A stretch of DNA of 64,000 bases from NCBI RefSeq assembly GCF_020520425.1, contig NC_079490.1, positions 42,912,723-42,976,722 of the forward strand, in the 5' to 3' direction. The position numbers and the translations under genes were made by a program. Shown here one piece after another: positions 23,729-36,620 of this stretch (positions are counted from its first letter, which is position 1; each line of letters begins with the position of its first letter). The notes below the pieces were generated by a model. It saw only the letters and a list, made by a program, of their open reading frames with translations. It was not told the origin of the DNA and made no database searches. This DNA comes from Spinacia oleracea. Taxonomy: Eukaryota > Streptophyta > Magnoliopsida > Caryophyllales > Amaranthaceae.

Positions 23729-24359
23729 TAAGATACTACATTTTTCCGAATTATGAACGTTGACTCAAAATTCCGAGATTGACTTTACCATATGCATCTC
23801 ACGTGCAATTTAATTACCCATTTCCAGTGGGACGTCACGTGTGATACACCTAGTAAAGTCCTCAATCCAGAAATTTAGAATCAATGATCATAATCTGACC
23901 AAAAGTAATATCTTACCACATATTTATATAAAGTAGTTAATTACAATATTTTTTTTATATTGTAGAGAGTAGTTTCTTACAAAAAATAAATTTTATAAGT
24001 TAATTTTTGACAAATTTGCAAAAAAGTTTAACTATTTGATTAAAAAGTTAACTATTTATTTTATTATAAATTAATTAAACATAACCATTTAATCCCAAAG
24101 TATAACTATTTGGTTAGAAAGTACAACTATTTGATTAGACGACCGGCGTATATAAGTTTTTGTAAATAAACGAGCATATTTATTGAAGCTAAAACTGAAC
24201 ATTAGCGTATACGGAGTATTAAATACTAATTACACCGATCAACACATAATTTTGACATAAATTCCTAAATTAATTCCAATAAAGAAATCTATGTACTATA
24301 AATATTTAATAACAGGCAAGTTTGCAAGAAATTTAGAGTGTCATGTGTCCCTCATTATT

Positions 24360-24468
24360 GGGAAATGATAAATCCAAGGAATAATTCACTTCTTCCAAGG
24401 AAATCATCTTTGAAAAAATATGGATTTCCTTGGAAGAAGTAAAAATTTCCTTGGATTTATCACTTCCC
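24360..24468. mobile_element. 109 bp hairpin MITE nested in the Helitron
   Basis: Two arms of about 48 bp, each with gataaatccaaggaa and acttcttccaaggaaatc, are almost perfectly complementary around a spacer of about 12 bp. An exact 9 bp duplication (ctcattatt) flanks it at 24351-24359 and 24469-24477, the length made by Mutator-type transposases. Confidence 0.8.
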
Positions 24469-24849
24469 CTCATTATTGAAAATATCTTCCTATTTCATTT
24501 TTAAAAATTTCATGCTCTTTCCTTCTCTAATTTCATGTCTCTTCACCACCAATAAATTTCATGCCCCTTCCCCGGCCTCCAATAAATTTCAAACCCCTTT
24601 TTCTTTCATTTTTTTATTTAATAACAGACAATTTGCAAAAAAAAAAAAATAGAGTGGCACGTGTCCCTCATTAAAATTAATTTCATGCTTTTCTTTCTCC
24701 AATTTCATGTCTCTTCACCACCAAAAAGTTTCATGCCCCTTCACCTCCAATAAATTTCATACGCTTTCATCTTTTATTTTTTCTATTAATTTCAAATAAT
24801 ATACCAATTTGCATTTCTATCTTCACTGTTTTCTTAGTGAAACACAAAA

Positions 24850-24985
<136 letters not shown>

Positions 24986-25278
24986 TCTTTTTTAATGAAT
25001 TGAAAATTAAAACTCACTTTAAAACATAACAAAAGTCGTGCATAGCACGGGATAAATACTAGTTACATTAAATGCTCATTTGCAGCCCCGCCAAGGTCGA
25101 CACACTAATACGTATGTACGATTTCATGATGTGCTTTTCAAAGCAACTCATATTCTAGCATGAGTTACCGTCGTGCGGAGGGGCTCCTAAGTTTTTTCTC
25201 CTTATCTTTATACGGAAAGATTTATTTTATCTGTTTCACAATAGATGCATCATATTGACTTTTTACTCTATTTATATA

Positions 25279-25557
25279 CTCCCTCGGTCTCAAACTAATC
25301 GTCGTAATTTCCTTATTCATCCGTCCAAATTTAATTGTCACACTTCCTTTTATGGCAAGGATTCATTGATATTTTATCACCTCTATTTTCCCATTATCAA
25401 AAGTTATGGCACCACATCCTCTCACATTCAATTAAAATAATTTTCCACTATCTCCCACCATACATCTTTTTTTTTACTAAGCTATAATAGATAAGCTTAC
25501 TATAACTTATTGCATAAAACTCCATAAAAAAACTATTACGACAATTAAATTGGGACA
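25279..25557. mobile_element. Degenerate Stowaway-like MITE
   Basis: The left end ctccctcggtctcaaactaa continues with tcgtcgtaat. It pairs imperfectly with the right end (tattacgacaattaaattgg, then gaca). The left side is flanked by TA. Confidence 0.55.
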
Positions 25558-25836
25558 TAATTTAAGGATTACTAATTTGACCTTTAATATCCTTAATTTT
25601 ATATTAATGAAAATTATAAAAGTTAAATACTTTGAAAATATATATTGACCAATGACAATTGAAAAAAGAAATTTGTTTTTACACAATAGTAATAAATATG
25701 GTCAAAGTTAATAATGAATAGTGTGAAAAGTCAAAGTGATGCATTTATTAAGAAACGGATAAGGTACCTTCAATATACGTGATCTAAATATGGTACATCG
25801 GTGGTATAAGTGTAGTATAATACGGGGTACATAGTA

Positions 25837-26181
25837 CTCCCTCCATCTCTTTTTGTTCTTTACGTTTTTCTTTTTAGGTGTCTTAAAATGTTCTTTACAT
25901 TTCATTTTATATTATCACATAAATGCTTTAATATTTTATCAAAATTTGTGTCCAATGATTATTTTAACCAATTAAATTCATTGGGTCATTTAATCTTTCA
26001 CACTTTTTCATAAATTTTTCTCATTTTCACAATATCTGAATTTTGATAAAAGTGAAACATTATAAATAAACGTAATTTGCCTTGTTTAAATAAAAAAATA
26101 GAGGAATCTCATTGCACATTAATTAGTCGTTAATAAACGTGTAAAAAGCCAAACGTAAAAAACAAAAAGTGACGGAGGGAG
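25837..26181. mobile_element. Stowaway MITE, copy 2
   Basis: It starts CTCCCTCCATCTC and ends GTGACGGAGGGAG, with TA on both sides. The interior matches the copy at 12451-12811, including attaaattcattgggt and the aattagtcgttaa block. Confidence 0.85.
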
Positions 26182-26205
26182 TATTTGTTTTCTTGTATTA
26201 GGCGT

Positions 26206-26424
26206 TGTTATGTTCGACTTATTTTGACTTGGTTTAGACAAAATAAGTTTAAATAAGTTCAGTTAAGTTTAGATAATATAAGTTCTGAAAAAATATATTT
26301 TTTTCCAAACATTTTCACACACAAATCAGTTTTTCAGACACGTACAATAACTTTTTTGGATAGAATAAGTTCAGATAAGTTAAAATAATATAATTTCAAA
26401 TATAATAAGTCGAATAAAACGAAG
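26206..26424. mobile_element. MITE related to 8601-8823
   Basis: It has the same subterminal words (gacttattttgactt at the left, aataagtcgaataaaac at the right) and the same interior (tcagataagttaaaataata, ttcacacacaaatcag) as the 8601 copy, in inverse orientation. Confidence 0.6.
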
Positions 26425-27165
26425 TCGTGGTGTTTGATGATTTTCCTTATAAAACATACCACGCGGCCCATATTAAATGGTAATCCTTGACATTTTGATG
26501 AATTAATGTTGATGATTTTCCCATTCCACCCATAAGGCCATATCGTTCTGTATATTATTAAATAATGTCCTCCATACTTTCTTGAATGGGGCAACTTCAA
26601 TTTACACATCCCATTTGTTTAAAGTACAGTACTCGATGATCCGTGTACAAGTTGAAATGACAGACTATTCAAGTTCATCCACCTTCGTACATTCATGTTT
26701 CAAGAAATGAATTTTAATGAAGGTATGCCGTTCAATGTATCAAACAATTACTGCTTCCGTTCCTTTTTTTTTATTGTTGCTTTAACCAGCTTTCTCCGAT
26801 CTTTTCTAAGTGTCAAGGTAGCCTCCACTTTGAAAACATAAGTTATTGCACTAAAATATTAGTCATTATTACAAAATGGGGTGGAAAATGTAAAATATGC
26901 TTAGGAATATAGTGAAGTTATAGTATTTTCAAGAGATATTTAAGAGTAAATATTATTTTCAAGAAAATTTCATTGTACAACAATATGTATTTGAATTGAA
27001 ATCCTTAACTAATGTAGTTAGTTAACGCTACAATCAAGGAGTTTCACTTAATCTAACATGATATCACAACTTAGGTTTTAGATCTACCTTCCACACAAAT
27101 ATTTTCTTTTCCTATTCTTTTCCTGGGAACCGTGCAACACCTCCTTAGTCTCAGCCTTCTACACC
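26425..27165. other. Intergenic, possible 5' end of the dead Copia element
   Basis: No gene is seen. A weak primer-binding-site-like tgatatcac follows taatctaaca at about 27050, so an eroded LTR may end there. Boundaries cannot be set. Confidence 0.3.
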
Positions 27166-30100
27166 ATGGCCAAGGATGATGAAGTCATCCCTCCTCCTTC
27201 TTCACCTCCCTCGAATAAATATCACCCTGTCCTATCTGTCAATAATATTAAGAACGTCATACTCTTAATTCTTGATTAGGAAAAAGTTCAATTCTCGAAC
27301 TGGGTTTAATTATTCGAATGCATGATTTTAATGTCCTAAATCACATAGATCCAAAAGCTACTCGTCCTACGGACATCTCTTACCCTACATGGAAGCGGCT
27401 TGATTCGATTATGAAAAACTGGATCTATGGGAAATTTTCAACATATCCTCTTTAAACAATTCTTTGCAGAGGGGACTCAACTCAATAAATCTGGAATATG
27501 CTCAAGGCGATTTTTCAAAATAACAAGCATACCAAGGATGTTTAATAGAAAGTCACTTTAATTCTTTTCAGTTGAATAACTGTTCTTAAGTTGATTCTTA
27601 AAATTTGAAATAGGTCCTCGTAATTGAAAAGGATATTCATTACATCATCAAGGATATAGGTGTCTTAATTTATCCACTAATAAAACTTAAAAAGGAATAT
27701 TGGATGGAGATATGGTAATTGACAACAAATAATGGCTTAATAATTGCCACAAAAAGGCGCAATTAAAGCTCTCAACCCGTTTGGTCAAACCGAACCCGAA
27801 CACTCTAGGTCTTGAACAAGCATTTGTAAATATGAATCCGAAAGTAACCAACCCAATAGAACCCGTACCCGAAAGTGACCGACTCTGATCCAACCTGGCC
27901 CGACCCTTGACAGGTCTAGCCACCACCCAGCATCCCATATCCTATACAAACTCTCTCTCTCACCGTGGAATATTCAAACCCAACCCCTAAATATGGCATA
28001 ACCGTTAACCCCACTGGCCCCACCCTCACTGATTCTCCTATTCCAAAATTCACATACTAGCTTTGACTGACTAAAATTGGAATGTGGCGATGCAAGATGA
28101 ATATGGTACTCTAATTAATATATTTACATTGAATTTGGTTCATAAACCTATGGGGGAGAACATTGTGGATTTCATATGGATGCTTACTCACAAAAAAAAT
28201 GATAAAAGTCATCTTCAAAGGCACAAAGCTCGTCTTGTTTGTGATGACAGGTTATGGAAAAGGGGCTTAGATTGTGATGAGATTTTTAGCCCGATTGTGT
28301 GAGGGGGGTCGAAAAGACGAGGCATTTTTGAAGAAATGGCTCGAACGACTATCCTCGCGGATGTGAAAATCATATTAAGTAAAAGGGGATTAATTGTGGG
28401 CCATAGCCTCCTTTTAATTAGATCGTGGAGTTGCCATTCAGTTTTCAACGACATTGAGGAAAACTGGCAAAACCCGGTTATTGTGATACGCAAGTAGAGC
28501 CGAAGCCCATGCAAAAATATTTGACCACAACGGCCTTAGGTTCCCTTGTGATCCCTGATGTGGAGATCTCTCAACGTACATCCGTAGAGTAGGGATTGAG
28601 GGTTCGGGGGACATTTACTAATGCGGGGAGTGCCCATCATTAGCCCATGCGGCGGACCTTACTAGTTCAATAATGAAAGGAACATGCGTTAGGCCACATT
28701 AATAATCTGACTTTATTTTAATGCACAAATATTAACTATCAACGTCAAGAGATGATTTAGATTGATAAACGGTACCTTAACAATAACAGATTTGTCCAAC
28801 AATTATCTTATTAGGCGTGATCAATATAAAATATTATATGAACATATTTGTAATGGTGATGAAAGCAGTAAAAAATGTATATTTACAGGTTACAATATAG
28901 CTTAGGCTATACTGCGGTTCTCAGGAACACATACCACTTGTCCTTGCTAGATTTCCGTTTCTGATTAGAACTTCCTGGCAACTGACTGATTGTTCCCGAT
29001 TTCTGGTGCGATTCCTACAGAGTTTCCCCCTTAGATTCCTTAGTTTAGCCTAGAGAAATGGCTATAACTTCGGTAGTGAATGGGATGATTTTAGTGTTTA
29101 TACTGATAGAGGCTCGATAACAAAAGTTAATGCGGGCAGGGCTATTACGAACGTAGGGACGGGTTTTAAGCTTCGGTCAATACTCAAGCTTAAGGTTAGG
29201 AATTGGTGAATATTTTGAACCAATTTCCGGAATTCAGAGGCTTATATTTATAGTGCAACTGATCGAATAAAAATAAACTTTTGAAGAGATTGAATTTCAC
29301 TGAAAATGCAAAGCCAGCGCTAGAAATTTCTAGCGCTAGCCTGATCAGCGCTAGAAAATAACAGCGATGGTAAGGACGCGTCAGATGTGTTAGAATCTGA
29401 GTCAGCGACAACTCATTCTGGAATTCTATTTTTTCTTTGATTGGGTGAGAACCACATTGGAGCGCCTTAAAAGAGTGGCGATAGGGTTGGCGCGCTAGAA
29501 ATAAACGGCGCATGTGTGCCAGGCGCACGCGTTTTTCTAGATTCTTCCTGTTTGTTCCGGTTTCTATATCTTTCAAGGTTTTATCTCTTCTGTGATATAG
29601 TTGGAGTGCAACTCTTATCTTTTCCAAGGGATTAATTTTAGTGCAACGTAATCTCCTCGAATATTTATCTTGTGAGATTTCTATATTTGGTAGCTGTTTA
29701 ATACGACAGTTAGTATAAATGTAAGTTACTAAAAATGGAAATGTGGATTCTACGATCACTTCACTTAGTCGTAGGATGTTCGTTGCTTACTTAGGAAAGA
29801 GTTCACAAGTACTGTTCGGTGTCACCCTAAAACTTACCGCTTCTGGCCAGGGGTCAAATGTAGGCGTCTACAAATTGTTATGACGGCTACTATTCACAGA
29901 GTTTTGGGTTTGGAAATGGCTCGGGAACGGTCTAGTAATCAACTAAATGTAAAAGAAATGATTTCCTCCATAATGACTTACATGAGACCATATGTACGCA
30001 TCAACCTCCAGGTTTTATTGATAGACGGGTTGCTTATATGTGTTTACTCTGTAAGGCACTTTATGATCTCAACAGGCTCTGCGTGCGTGGTATCAAAGGT

Positions 30101-31090
30101 TTAGCTAACTTTTTACTACAGGTGAGTTTTGTCATTACTAAAAGTGATGCTTCATTATTCACCTACACACAGGGTGATCATATGGTGTACCTACTTCTTT
30201 ATGTTGATGACATTGTTTTGTGTACTTCTTCAAATGCATTATCTGATAGTTTGATTGCACATTTGACGACCGGATTTTCGATATCTGATTTAGAGTCGTT
30301 TAATTATTTCTAGGGGATTTCAGTCACTCGTACTCCTTCTATATGCTTCTTTCTCAACAGAACTATGCACAGAAAAATTTTAAACATGGAGGCATGGAGA
30401 CTTGTAAGCTTGCAGCCACTTCTATAGATATTGACTCCAATTATGCTTAATGTAGATCTGGGTCCTTTATTGGAGGATCCTACTCATTATCGCGGCTTAA
30501 TAGGTGCTTTTTAGTACCTAACTTTCACTCTACTTGATATTGCTTATGCGGTCCAGTAGTGAATCCTTTTACGCAAGAAGGAGCCTCACTTGAATAAAAT
30601 AAAACGCGGCCTGCGATATATACGGCCATACGGGGAACCATTGATCAAGGGTTACATTTATATCCTACTACCACCACCCGCTTGTTACATATATTGTTGC
30701 AGGAGTCCCGTCGTTCAAATTTAAGGAATATTTTTCTTTTTAGGGGATAACCTTATTTCTTGGTTGTCTAAGCCACATCCTACTCTTTCGAGATCAAGTG
30801 CGAAGGTGGAATATCGAGGTGTCGTGAATGTCATTTCCGAAACATATTGGATTCTTAATCTCTTTCTTGAGTTACATAGCCCTCTTCGATAGGCTAATAT
30901 TGGTTATTGTGATAATGTGAGTGCTATTTATCTTCTCTGGTGCATATGCACCAAACATGTTGAGATTGACATACATTTCGTTCAGAAAACGGTGGCATTT
31001 GATCGTTCTTGCATGTTCCTTCAAGGTATCAGTTTCCCAACATTGTCACGAAAGGCCTACCACGACAATTATTCTTGAATTTCATATCCA
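27166..31090 (+). pseudogene. Dead Copia retrotransposon, split by a solo LTR in its RT
   Basis: Three remnants share one orientation. 27166-27540: Gag start (YHPVLSV, NIKNVILLILD, EKVQFSNWV) with stops. About 27960-28297: the pre-RT and RT start (FKPNPKYGITV, then AMQDEYGTLIN, HKARLV, CDEIFSPIV). 29873-31080: RT resumes in frame as TATIHRVLGLEMARE, then CLLCKALYDLNR, LLLYVDDIVL with the YVDD catalytic site, and a ruined RNase H (SRSSAKVEYRGV, VEIDIHFV). Protease and integrase are absent, replaced by about 400 bp without Copia motifs (27545-27950). Many stops and frameshifts make it inactive. Confidence 0.85.
28298..29872 (+). mobile_element. Solo LTR (TGTGAGGGGG family, probably Gypsy/Tat-like) inside the Copia RT
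   Basis: It starts TGTGAGGGGGGTCG and ends GTAGGCGTCTACA (1575 bp). The flanks gattg (28293-28297) and aattg (29873-29877) are a 5 bp duplication with one later change. Removing the LTR restores the Copia RT reading across the junction, which confirms both edges. A second copy starts at 61628. A perfect 22 bp palindrome lies at 29316-29337. The 187-codon minus-strand frame at 29196-29759 has no protein motif and is not a gene. The Gypsy/Tat lineage is a recollection, not shown by coding sequence. Confidence 0.88.
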
Positions 31091-31128
31091 TACTTAGTGT
31101 AGAACCTCCTCCCGCTATGACTGCGGGA

Positions 31129-31260
31129 TGATATAGAAATATAGAATATTAATATAGGATATAATTTAATATATATTAGAATCATTATTATGTCAGGTTT
31201 CCTAACATTATTGTAACTGATATATATTGATGAATGGTCAACACTTGAATCAAGGAGATT
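31129..31260 (+). repeat. Possible start of the dead Copia 3' LTR
   Basis: After the RNase H remnant, a stem (cccgctatgactgcggg, 31111-31127) precedes TGATATAGAAATATAG, an expected LTR start. No end or target duplication could be found, so the extent is a guess. Confidence 0.3.
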
Positions 31261-32020
31261 GACATAATGTAATTAACATCAAATTCGTTACTACACAATT
31301 ATTAATAATCCAAAGGTAAGGAGGGGAAGAATAGAACAAGGATCTGGAGCTGATCGAAATTAGATTGCGGGGAAATTCCTCTTCCTCTGTGCATAATACA
31401 CGTCTACTACAATTGTGGATGAGCTGAAATTAGCATCATGGTTTGATGGGTCCATGGTTTGTATTCTGAGCTGTATATGTTATACTTATTCTGAGTGGTG
31501 GCAATGGATCTTGACCAAGTTAGTATGAGTACGGTGTTGGGGGTATTTTGACCCAGTATGAGTACGGTGTTGCAATCAATTTTAGACATTTAAGTTAATG
31601 CTTAATATTCTGTTTTAGATCATTTTATTCGGAAAACAAAATAGAAAATTGGTGTGCTAATGAAAAAGAGAGCTAATTAGGCACATGTTCAACTTGAGAT
31701 TTGACTCATATAGGCTTAGCTTGGCCCAACTTAAATCAGTCAGGACAAAATTAATCCACCTGAGCAAAGCATTTGAATTGAGCTCAATCCAAACAAGATC
31801 AAGCTTATCAGAGCAATCGAGCCCAATTCTTTCTTGAATGTAAATTCATGGCAAACTGCCTATAAAAAATTCAATAACCTCTCATGTTTTGTCGAAATTA
31901 CATGGTAATCAACATGAGAGAAAAGGTGTACGATTTCATTTGGTATAAACGTACCAGCTCATACATGTAGCACAAAAAAGTTACAAGTACCTGATATAGT
32001 CTCAAGGACTGATGGCTGGC

Positions 32021-35000
32021 TTACTTGACTTTTAATCGCTCCTTTGAGCTCGAGTTAAGATGCTGAAATATTGATGAGTATCTATGACAGCGAATTATCA
32101 CAATGAGAACATAACAGTTAGCAGCCATGAATAATAGGCTTGCGCCCCAGAGAGGTAACAACACATTCTTGCCCTTGAATTCCAACAAATAACCCCACAT
32201 CAGCCAGTTAAGTTGAATCCCCATCCAAACTAAAATACAGATTACACCTTCCCATTTCAGTTTCATTTTACTCCACGGCAATACGATTGGTATCAAGCAA
32301 AAGAACCACACAAAATATTGTGCTGTAATTACCTGGTGTAGAGAGCAAAAATCCAAATTTTAACAAACAGCATTAATTATATAGTAATTAGAATCATATG
32401 CTTTTAATGGAGATAATCACTAACCTTATTGAATGCTACAAATGCCACTGTCTGCACAAGAAAGCAGAAGGGAAGATCCAGGGCATAATTGAACATTAGA
32501 ACCAGTTGAACAGCAAACTGTGGCAGGAAAGAGGCAAGCTTTTCTAGTATTGACAACTCCTGCTCGTAATGGAGGTATATGTGGTAGAAATATATGGAGA
32601 AATTGTGCCTTGGATCAGTTCGAGTGAGATGATAAAGCAGTGCCTCATGTAGATATTCCCAACCATATAAATAATAGAAGAGACCCGTGAAACCAAGGAA
32701 GACAGCCCCGGACATCAAACCAAACAGGATTCGAGTTCCAGAGAAGATGCTTGCAAGCACACTCCATGAAGACTTCGGGTATGTATCACCTAAGCACTGA
32801 TTAGAGTTTCCTTGATGAGAGCTCCATTTCACAAGCATGGGTTTCTGACCAGATTTGATATACTGTCGATCAAGAACCAATACAATGGGAAGTGCATATA
32901 TAATAGGATATATTCTGAAGTGGACAATAAGTCCGTACCAAACTGCAGCTTGGTAGACCTTCCCTGTTGAGAGAAATAGAGAACAGGACTTCAGAATACC
33001 CGATCATCAATCAAATACACTAGAAACAAACAAATAAATCAGAAGTTTGGTAGAACATTTTGAGTTACCATCATATGAGATAGGCATGTGGTAAAATTTA
33101 CACAAAATGTACAATCCCTGACATTTACAAACAATCAAATGCCCACATTTTATACTTGCATTTGTCAGAAAGCATTGGTATTATATAATACTACACACTT
33201 TGCTTAGTTCCGCTCTATTTGTTCAAGTCTTTTATACTCTATTTGTTCAAGTCTTTTATACTCTATTTAGCACCACCAAAGTTTGAATACAACATAGAAA
33301 TTATTGATGGACCACTGTTAAAAGAGTCAAAAGACTGATTTTACACATTCAAGAGCATCTTTTCACATACATATATAACCACGCACAATACCTAGAAAAT
33401 ATTGACGGTATTCTATTAAAAGATCGCTCTTATAACACATTCAAATGCACCATTTTATATACACTTCCCAATGCATGTCTTACAAGGAGGAGACTGAAAG
33501 AGTTCTTAAATGCTTTCCATTTTTCAATAGTTCCTGATGGTAGATCAATAGTTTCTAGCATACAAAAAGAAACCCATGTACAAGCATAGTTCGAACCTAT
33601 CAAGAGATTTACCTGTACAAAGCTACCAGTTTAGTTGCTGTCTCAGATGAATACAGAGGTTCTAGTTTTCGTGAAACTGATGAATTTTTCACGGAGTTTT
33701 TTTCATATATATAAAATAAAAAAAATAACAAACTGGTGTATTTCAACATACAGGCAGCAAAAGACAAAGACAAACAATACCCCTCATAATACAGGTAATG
33801 ATCACCCACAAGATCACTACGCAAAGTTCGCAACCATAGGCTCACAATTCCCACAAAACAATGACAGACAGTAAACGTAAAAAACACAATAGCAAGTACA
33901 TCCAGTGTTCCCTAATACTCCATATGGGACTAATGGGAGACTTGCAAGACTCCCATATGGAAGTTAGATACAATGACGTTTATTATCCAGTAAAAACCTG
34001 TCTCATTACAAGCAATTACACAGCGGAGGAAGTAGACTTGAACCTGGAAAATTATCAATATTTCATACAACGCCTCAACAGTATACCACTAGGAAGAGCC
34101 CTTAATGACAAAGAGTGCTTCCCTCAACAATGCATTCACATATGTAATTATACAGTACATAAATTTCTCACCCAGGAGGCCTTGACACATTGTCATGAGC
34201 AATGGTCACTGGATAATGGATACATTCTGCTAGCACTCTCTCGATTTATTTTCCTAGATGGAGCGTGAAAAGTACTTGTATTTTTTCACTTTTTCAATAG
34301 TTTCTAATAGTATATCACTAATTTTCTAGCACAAAAGGAAAGAAACCCATGTCAAAGCACAGTGTGAACCTATCCAAAAAAAACTATGTGTACAAACTAC
34401 AAAGCACAGTCCTGGACCTCCTAGCAGATGTTTAGTAAGGTTAGTTAAGCTTTTGTGCGAGTGATAAACTTGTCACAGAGGTAAAATAATAGCTTGTGCA
34501 ATATACCATACAGAAGGAGCAAAAGATAAGGACAAAGACCAATAACGAAAAGAAGATTCAGTTTAGAATATTACCCCTCATAATACAGGTAAGGACCCAC
34601 AAGATCACTGCACAAACAATAGGCTCACAGTTTCCACGAGTTCCTATGGTGAAGGTAAACGGATTGAAAAGCCATGCCATCACACAGTAAGTGCATATTT
34701 TCTCTGGTACTCCACGTAGCTTCAAAATAGTCCGAATTAAGTAGCCTACTAGCAGATCTGCATATCAGACATATTATAACTCAGATAATGGCCAAATATA
34801 CTTATGCACGTAAATATGTCATATTTCCTTGCAAAATCCCAAAATCTGCAATTAGCAAGACCACAATAGCAGAAGTTATGGCAAAGGGATTGTTGACCAT
34901 AGGAATAGATCAAAACTTTCACTTCTTTCTAATGATACATCGAGCACTAACCCCGGAATTTCAAAAAATAAAAAATTCAGAATGCAAAGAAGTAAACAAT

Positions 35001-35559
35001 ATCATAAAAACATGGTCATCCGTCCATCCTTGGTCAAAAATCAAAAGCTCGTCTAAAGATTAATTTGGGAAAATTTCTATTCCCATATTAGAGAATAACC
35101 AATAATGTACTAAACAAAAGAGCAGACTGATATAGTATAAAACTAATCTTGGGCTTCAACCATCAGCTTAAGCTTTTGGTTGAGTTGGTTATTTGACACA
35201 GACACACAAAGATGCTGACATTATGATATCTAATTAAAGTAGTGCCAGCTAAAATACCTTTTCTAAAGCTGGTGTGATGATTCTTTCATACCTGCAGCTG
35301 AGAATAAATATTTCCCCCAAGAACGATGAAGAATCGCATTTGGTATGAGTAGAAAGGCGAGCAGTGGTGAATACCGATAGGTGGTCCTTTTGAACGGAGA
35401 CTCCCCAGAAAATATCAAATTAGCAGCATCCGAAAATACTAGATAATCAACATCAGTGTATCTAACTTCCATATGGGTGTCTTGCCAGTCTCCATAGAGG
35501 ATCAACAGTACCCGTAAAATTGTTGAGAATATGAGCACTAAACCAAAATTGATCACCAT
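32021..35559 (-). CDS. PIGM: GPI mannosyltransferase 1 (PIG-M family)
   Basis: Four coding exons join in frame: 35559-35292, 34757-34575, 32963-32425 and 32332-32021, all GT-AG, giving 433 aa. The enzyme adds the first alpha-1,4-mannose from dolichol-phosphate-mannose to the GPI anchor precursor in the ER lumen. Exon 1 holds the signature first luminal loop [14 protein letters not shown] with the DxD motif (DVD, about residues 36-38), then [14 protein letters not shown]. Exon 2 has [19 protein letters not shown] and exon 3 the LRIYP-like [12 protein letters not shown]. Many hydrophobic helices follow, as in GT-C transferases. The start is the ATG at 35559, since a polypyrimidine-AG acceptor lies 5 bp upstream, implying a 5'UTR intron. 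An in-frame ATG at 35589 would lie inside that intron. Intron 2 (1.6 kb) contains exon-derived duplications. The Arabidopsis counterpart is PNT1 (from memory). Confidence 0.92.
33490..33860 (-). repeat. Tandem duplicate of PIGM exon-2 end and adjoining intron
   Basis: About 370 bp here matches about 34265-34645 in the same direction. It includes the exon-2 codons around the reverse complements of ataggctcaca, acaagatcact and ccctcataatacagg. It continues through intron words (gcaaaagacaaagacaaa against gcaaaagataaggacaaa; agaaacccatgt). The exon-like part is frameshifted. The minus-strand frame at 33609-33887 is this relic, not a gene. Confidence 0.75.
33935..33993 (+). pseudogene. Inverted copy of part of PIGM exon 1 inside intron 2
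   Basis: The + strand encodes [19 protein letters not shown], matching exon 1 [19 protein letters not shown] on the opposite strand. The DxD motif is lost (DVD to DVY). About 59 bp aligns at roughly 85% by eye. It lies within the 135-codon + frame 33861-34268, whose remainder I do not recognise. Confidence 0.8.
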
Positions 35560-36247
35560 GGATACTACAGGGGATAAAAAAAAATGCAATTACGTATCCA
35601 AATGTTTTACATACTCTGTCAGTGAATGAATTTCATCAACACGATACAAATATCAAAGCCACTTCTATGAGCCAAGTACGTATGTTGATAAAGATCTGCT
35701 AAAGATAAATAGAGAAAGAAGAACCTGAAATAGGAAGAGGTGTTCACAATCTTACGCCCAAAATTAAGTGCAAATAGTGGCAGTCGGCTTCGGTTCAAAT
35801 ATTATTCAACATTAATCTTCCATTGTTGAAATTTAAATCAAACAACTAGCCTTCAGTTCAACAACAATATTATAAAAATCAAGTTAACACTGATAAATTG
35901 AGTCTATTAAAACAATAAAAACAGCATAGGGTAAAATGTTGGATATCAAATTGCGAATTCGTCAAGTTCAATGAGAATGAAATTGGATCTAGAAAAGATA
36001 AAATCAATAAATAGAAATGAAAAAGTTGAATCAAATGAGAGAAAAGGGAAATGTACCCAAAAGATGATTCGATAATGCAATTTAGATCTCCGTCGCTCAA
36101 ACCACCCGCGTTGCCGGATGCTACAAACACTGGGCTTTTCTTTTGGGTGGCTAAGGGGGCATGAGCCAGATAGCGGGAACTTGTTTTTCCGCCTTTAGAC
36201 CATATGTAAAATAATTTCTCCCCTATCCTTCCCCTTCTCAACCTCAC
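35560..36247 (-). other. PIGM leader: probable 5'UTR exon and 5'UTR intron
   Basis: On the minus strand, a cttttgg/gtacat donor near 36053 and a polypyrimidine-cctgtag acceptor at about 35564 define a likely intron in the leader. The 122-codon frame across this region (35879-36247) has no family motifs and is probably leader sequence. Confidence 0.5.
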
Positions 36248-36327
36248 TTCCTAATAACTTTATTTTACCTTGTAGATTTTCTTTTATTTTCCTTTCGTCT
36301 AGAGAGAGCCACGAAAGGCAAGACAAT

Positions 36328-36345
36328 CTAATCTAATCTAATATA

Positions 36346-36427
<82 letters not shown>

Positions 36428-36620
36428 GGAGGCATATTTGCTGAATTATTAGAGCACCACCTAGGATTATTAATGATTTCAGCCAATGAAAAAAAAGATT
36501 TCTAATTTATTTTTGAATTAAAAAAATCGAGTGCCACGTAGATAATTAATTAGGTGCCACGCAGATAATTAATTATGTGCCACGTAGAAATTTTAATTAA
36601 TTACTAATATATACGACTCC
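36328..36620. repeat. (TA)n run and Helitron-5'-end-like repeat
   Basis: tctaatctaatctaat leads into an interrupted TA run (36341-36423), then aaaaaggaggcatatttgct and three spaced gtgccacg(t/c)ag words about 26 bp apart. This resembles the 5' part of non-autonomous Helitrons, but no matching 3' end was found. Confidence 0.4.

Noticed and set aside
29196..29759. 187-codon minus-strand frame
   Set aside because: Entirely inside the solo LTR and not shared as a frame by the second LTR copy, which has stops and different sequence.
33861..34268. 135-codon plus-strand frame as a separate gene
   Set aside because: Its first part is the inverted PIGM exon-1 fragment with the DxD motif lost; the rest has no homology I recognise.
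35879..36247. 122-codon minus-strand frame upstream of PIGM
   Set aside because: Better explained as 5'UTR exon and leader intron; no motif, and PIGM has its own start at 35559.
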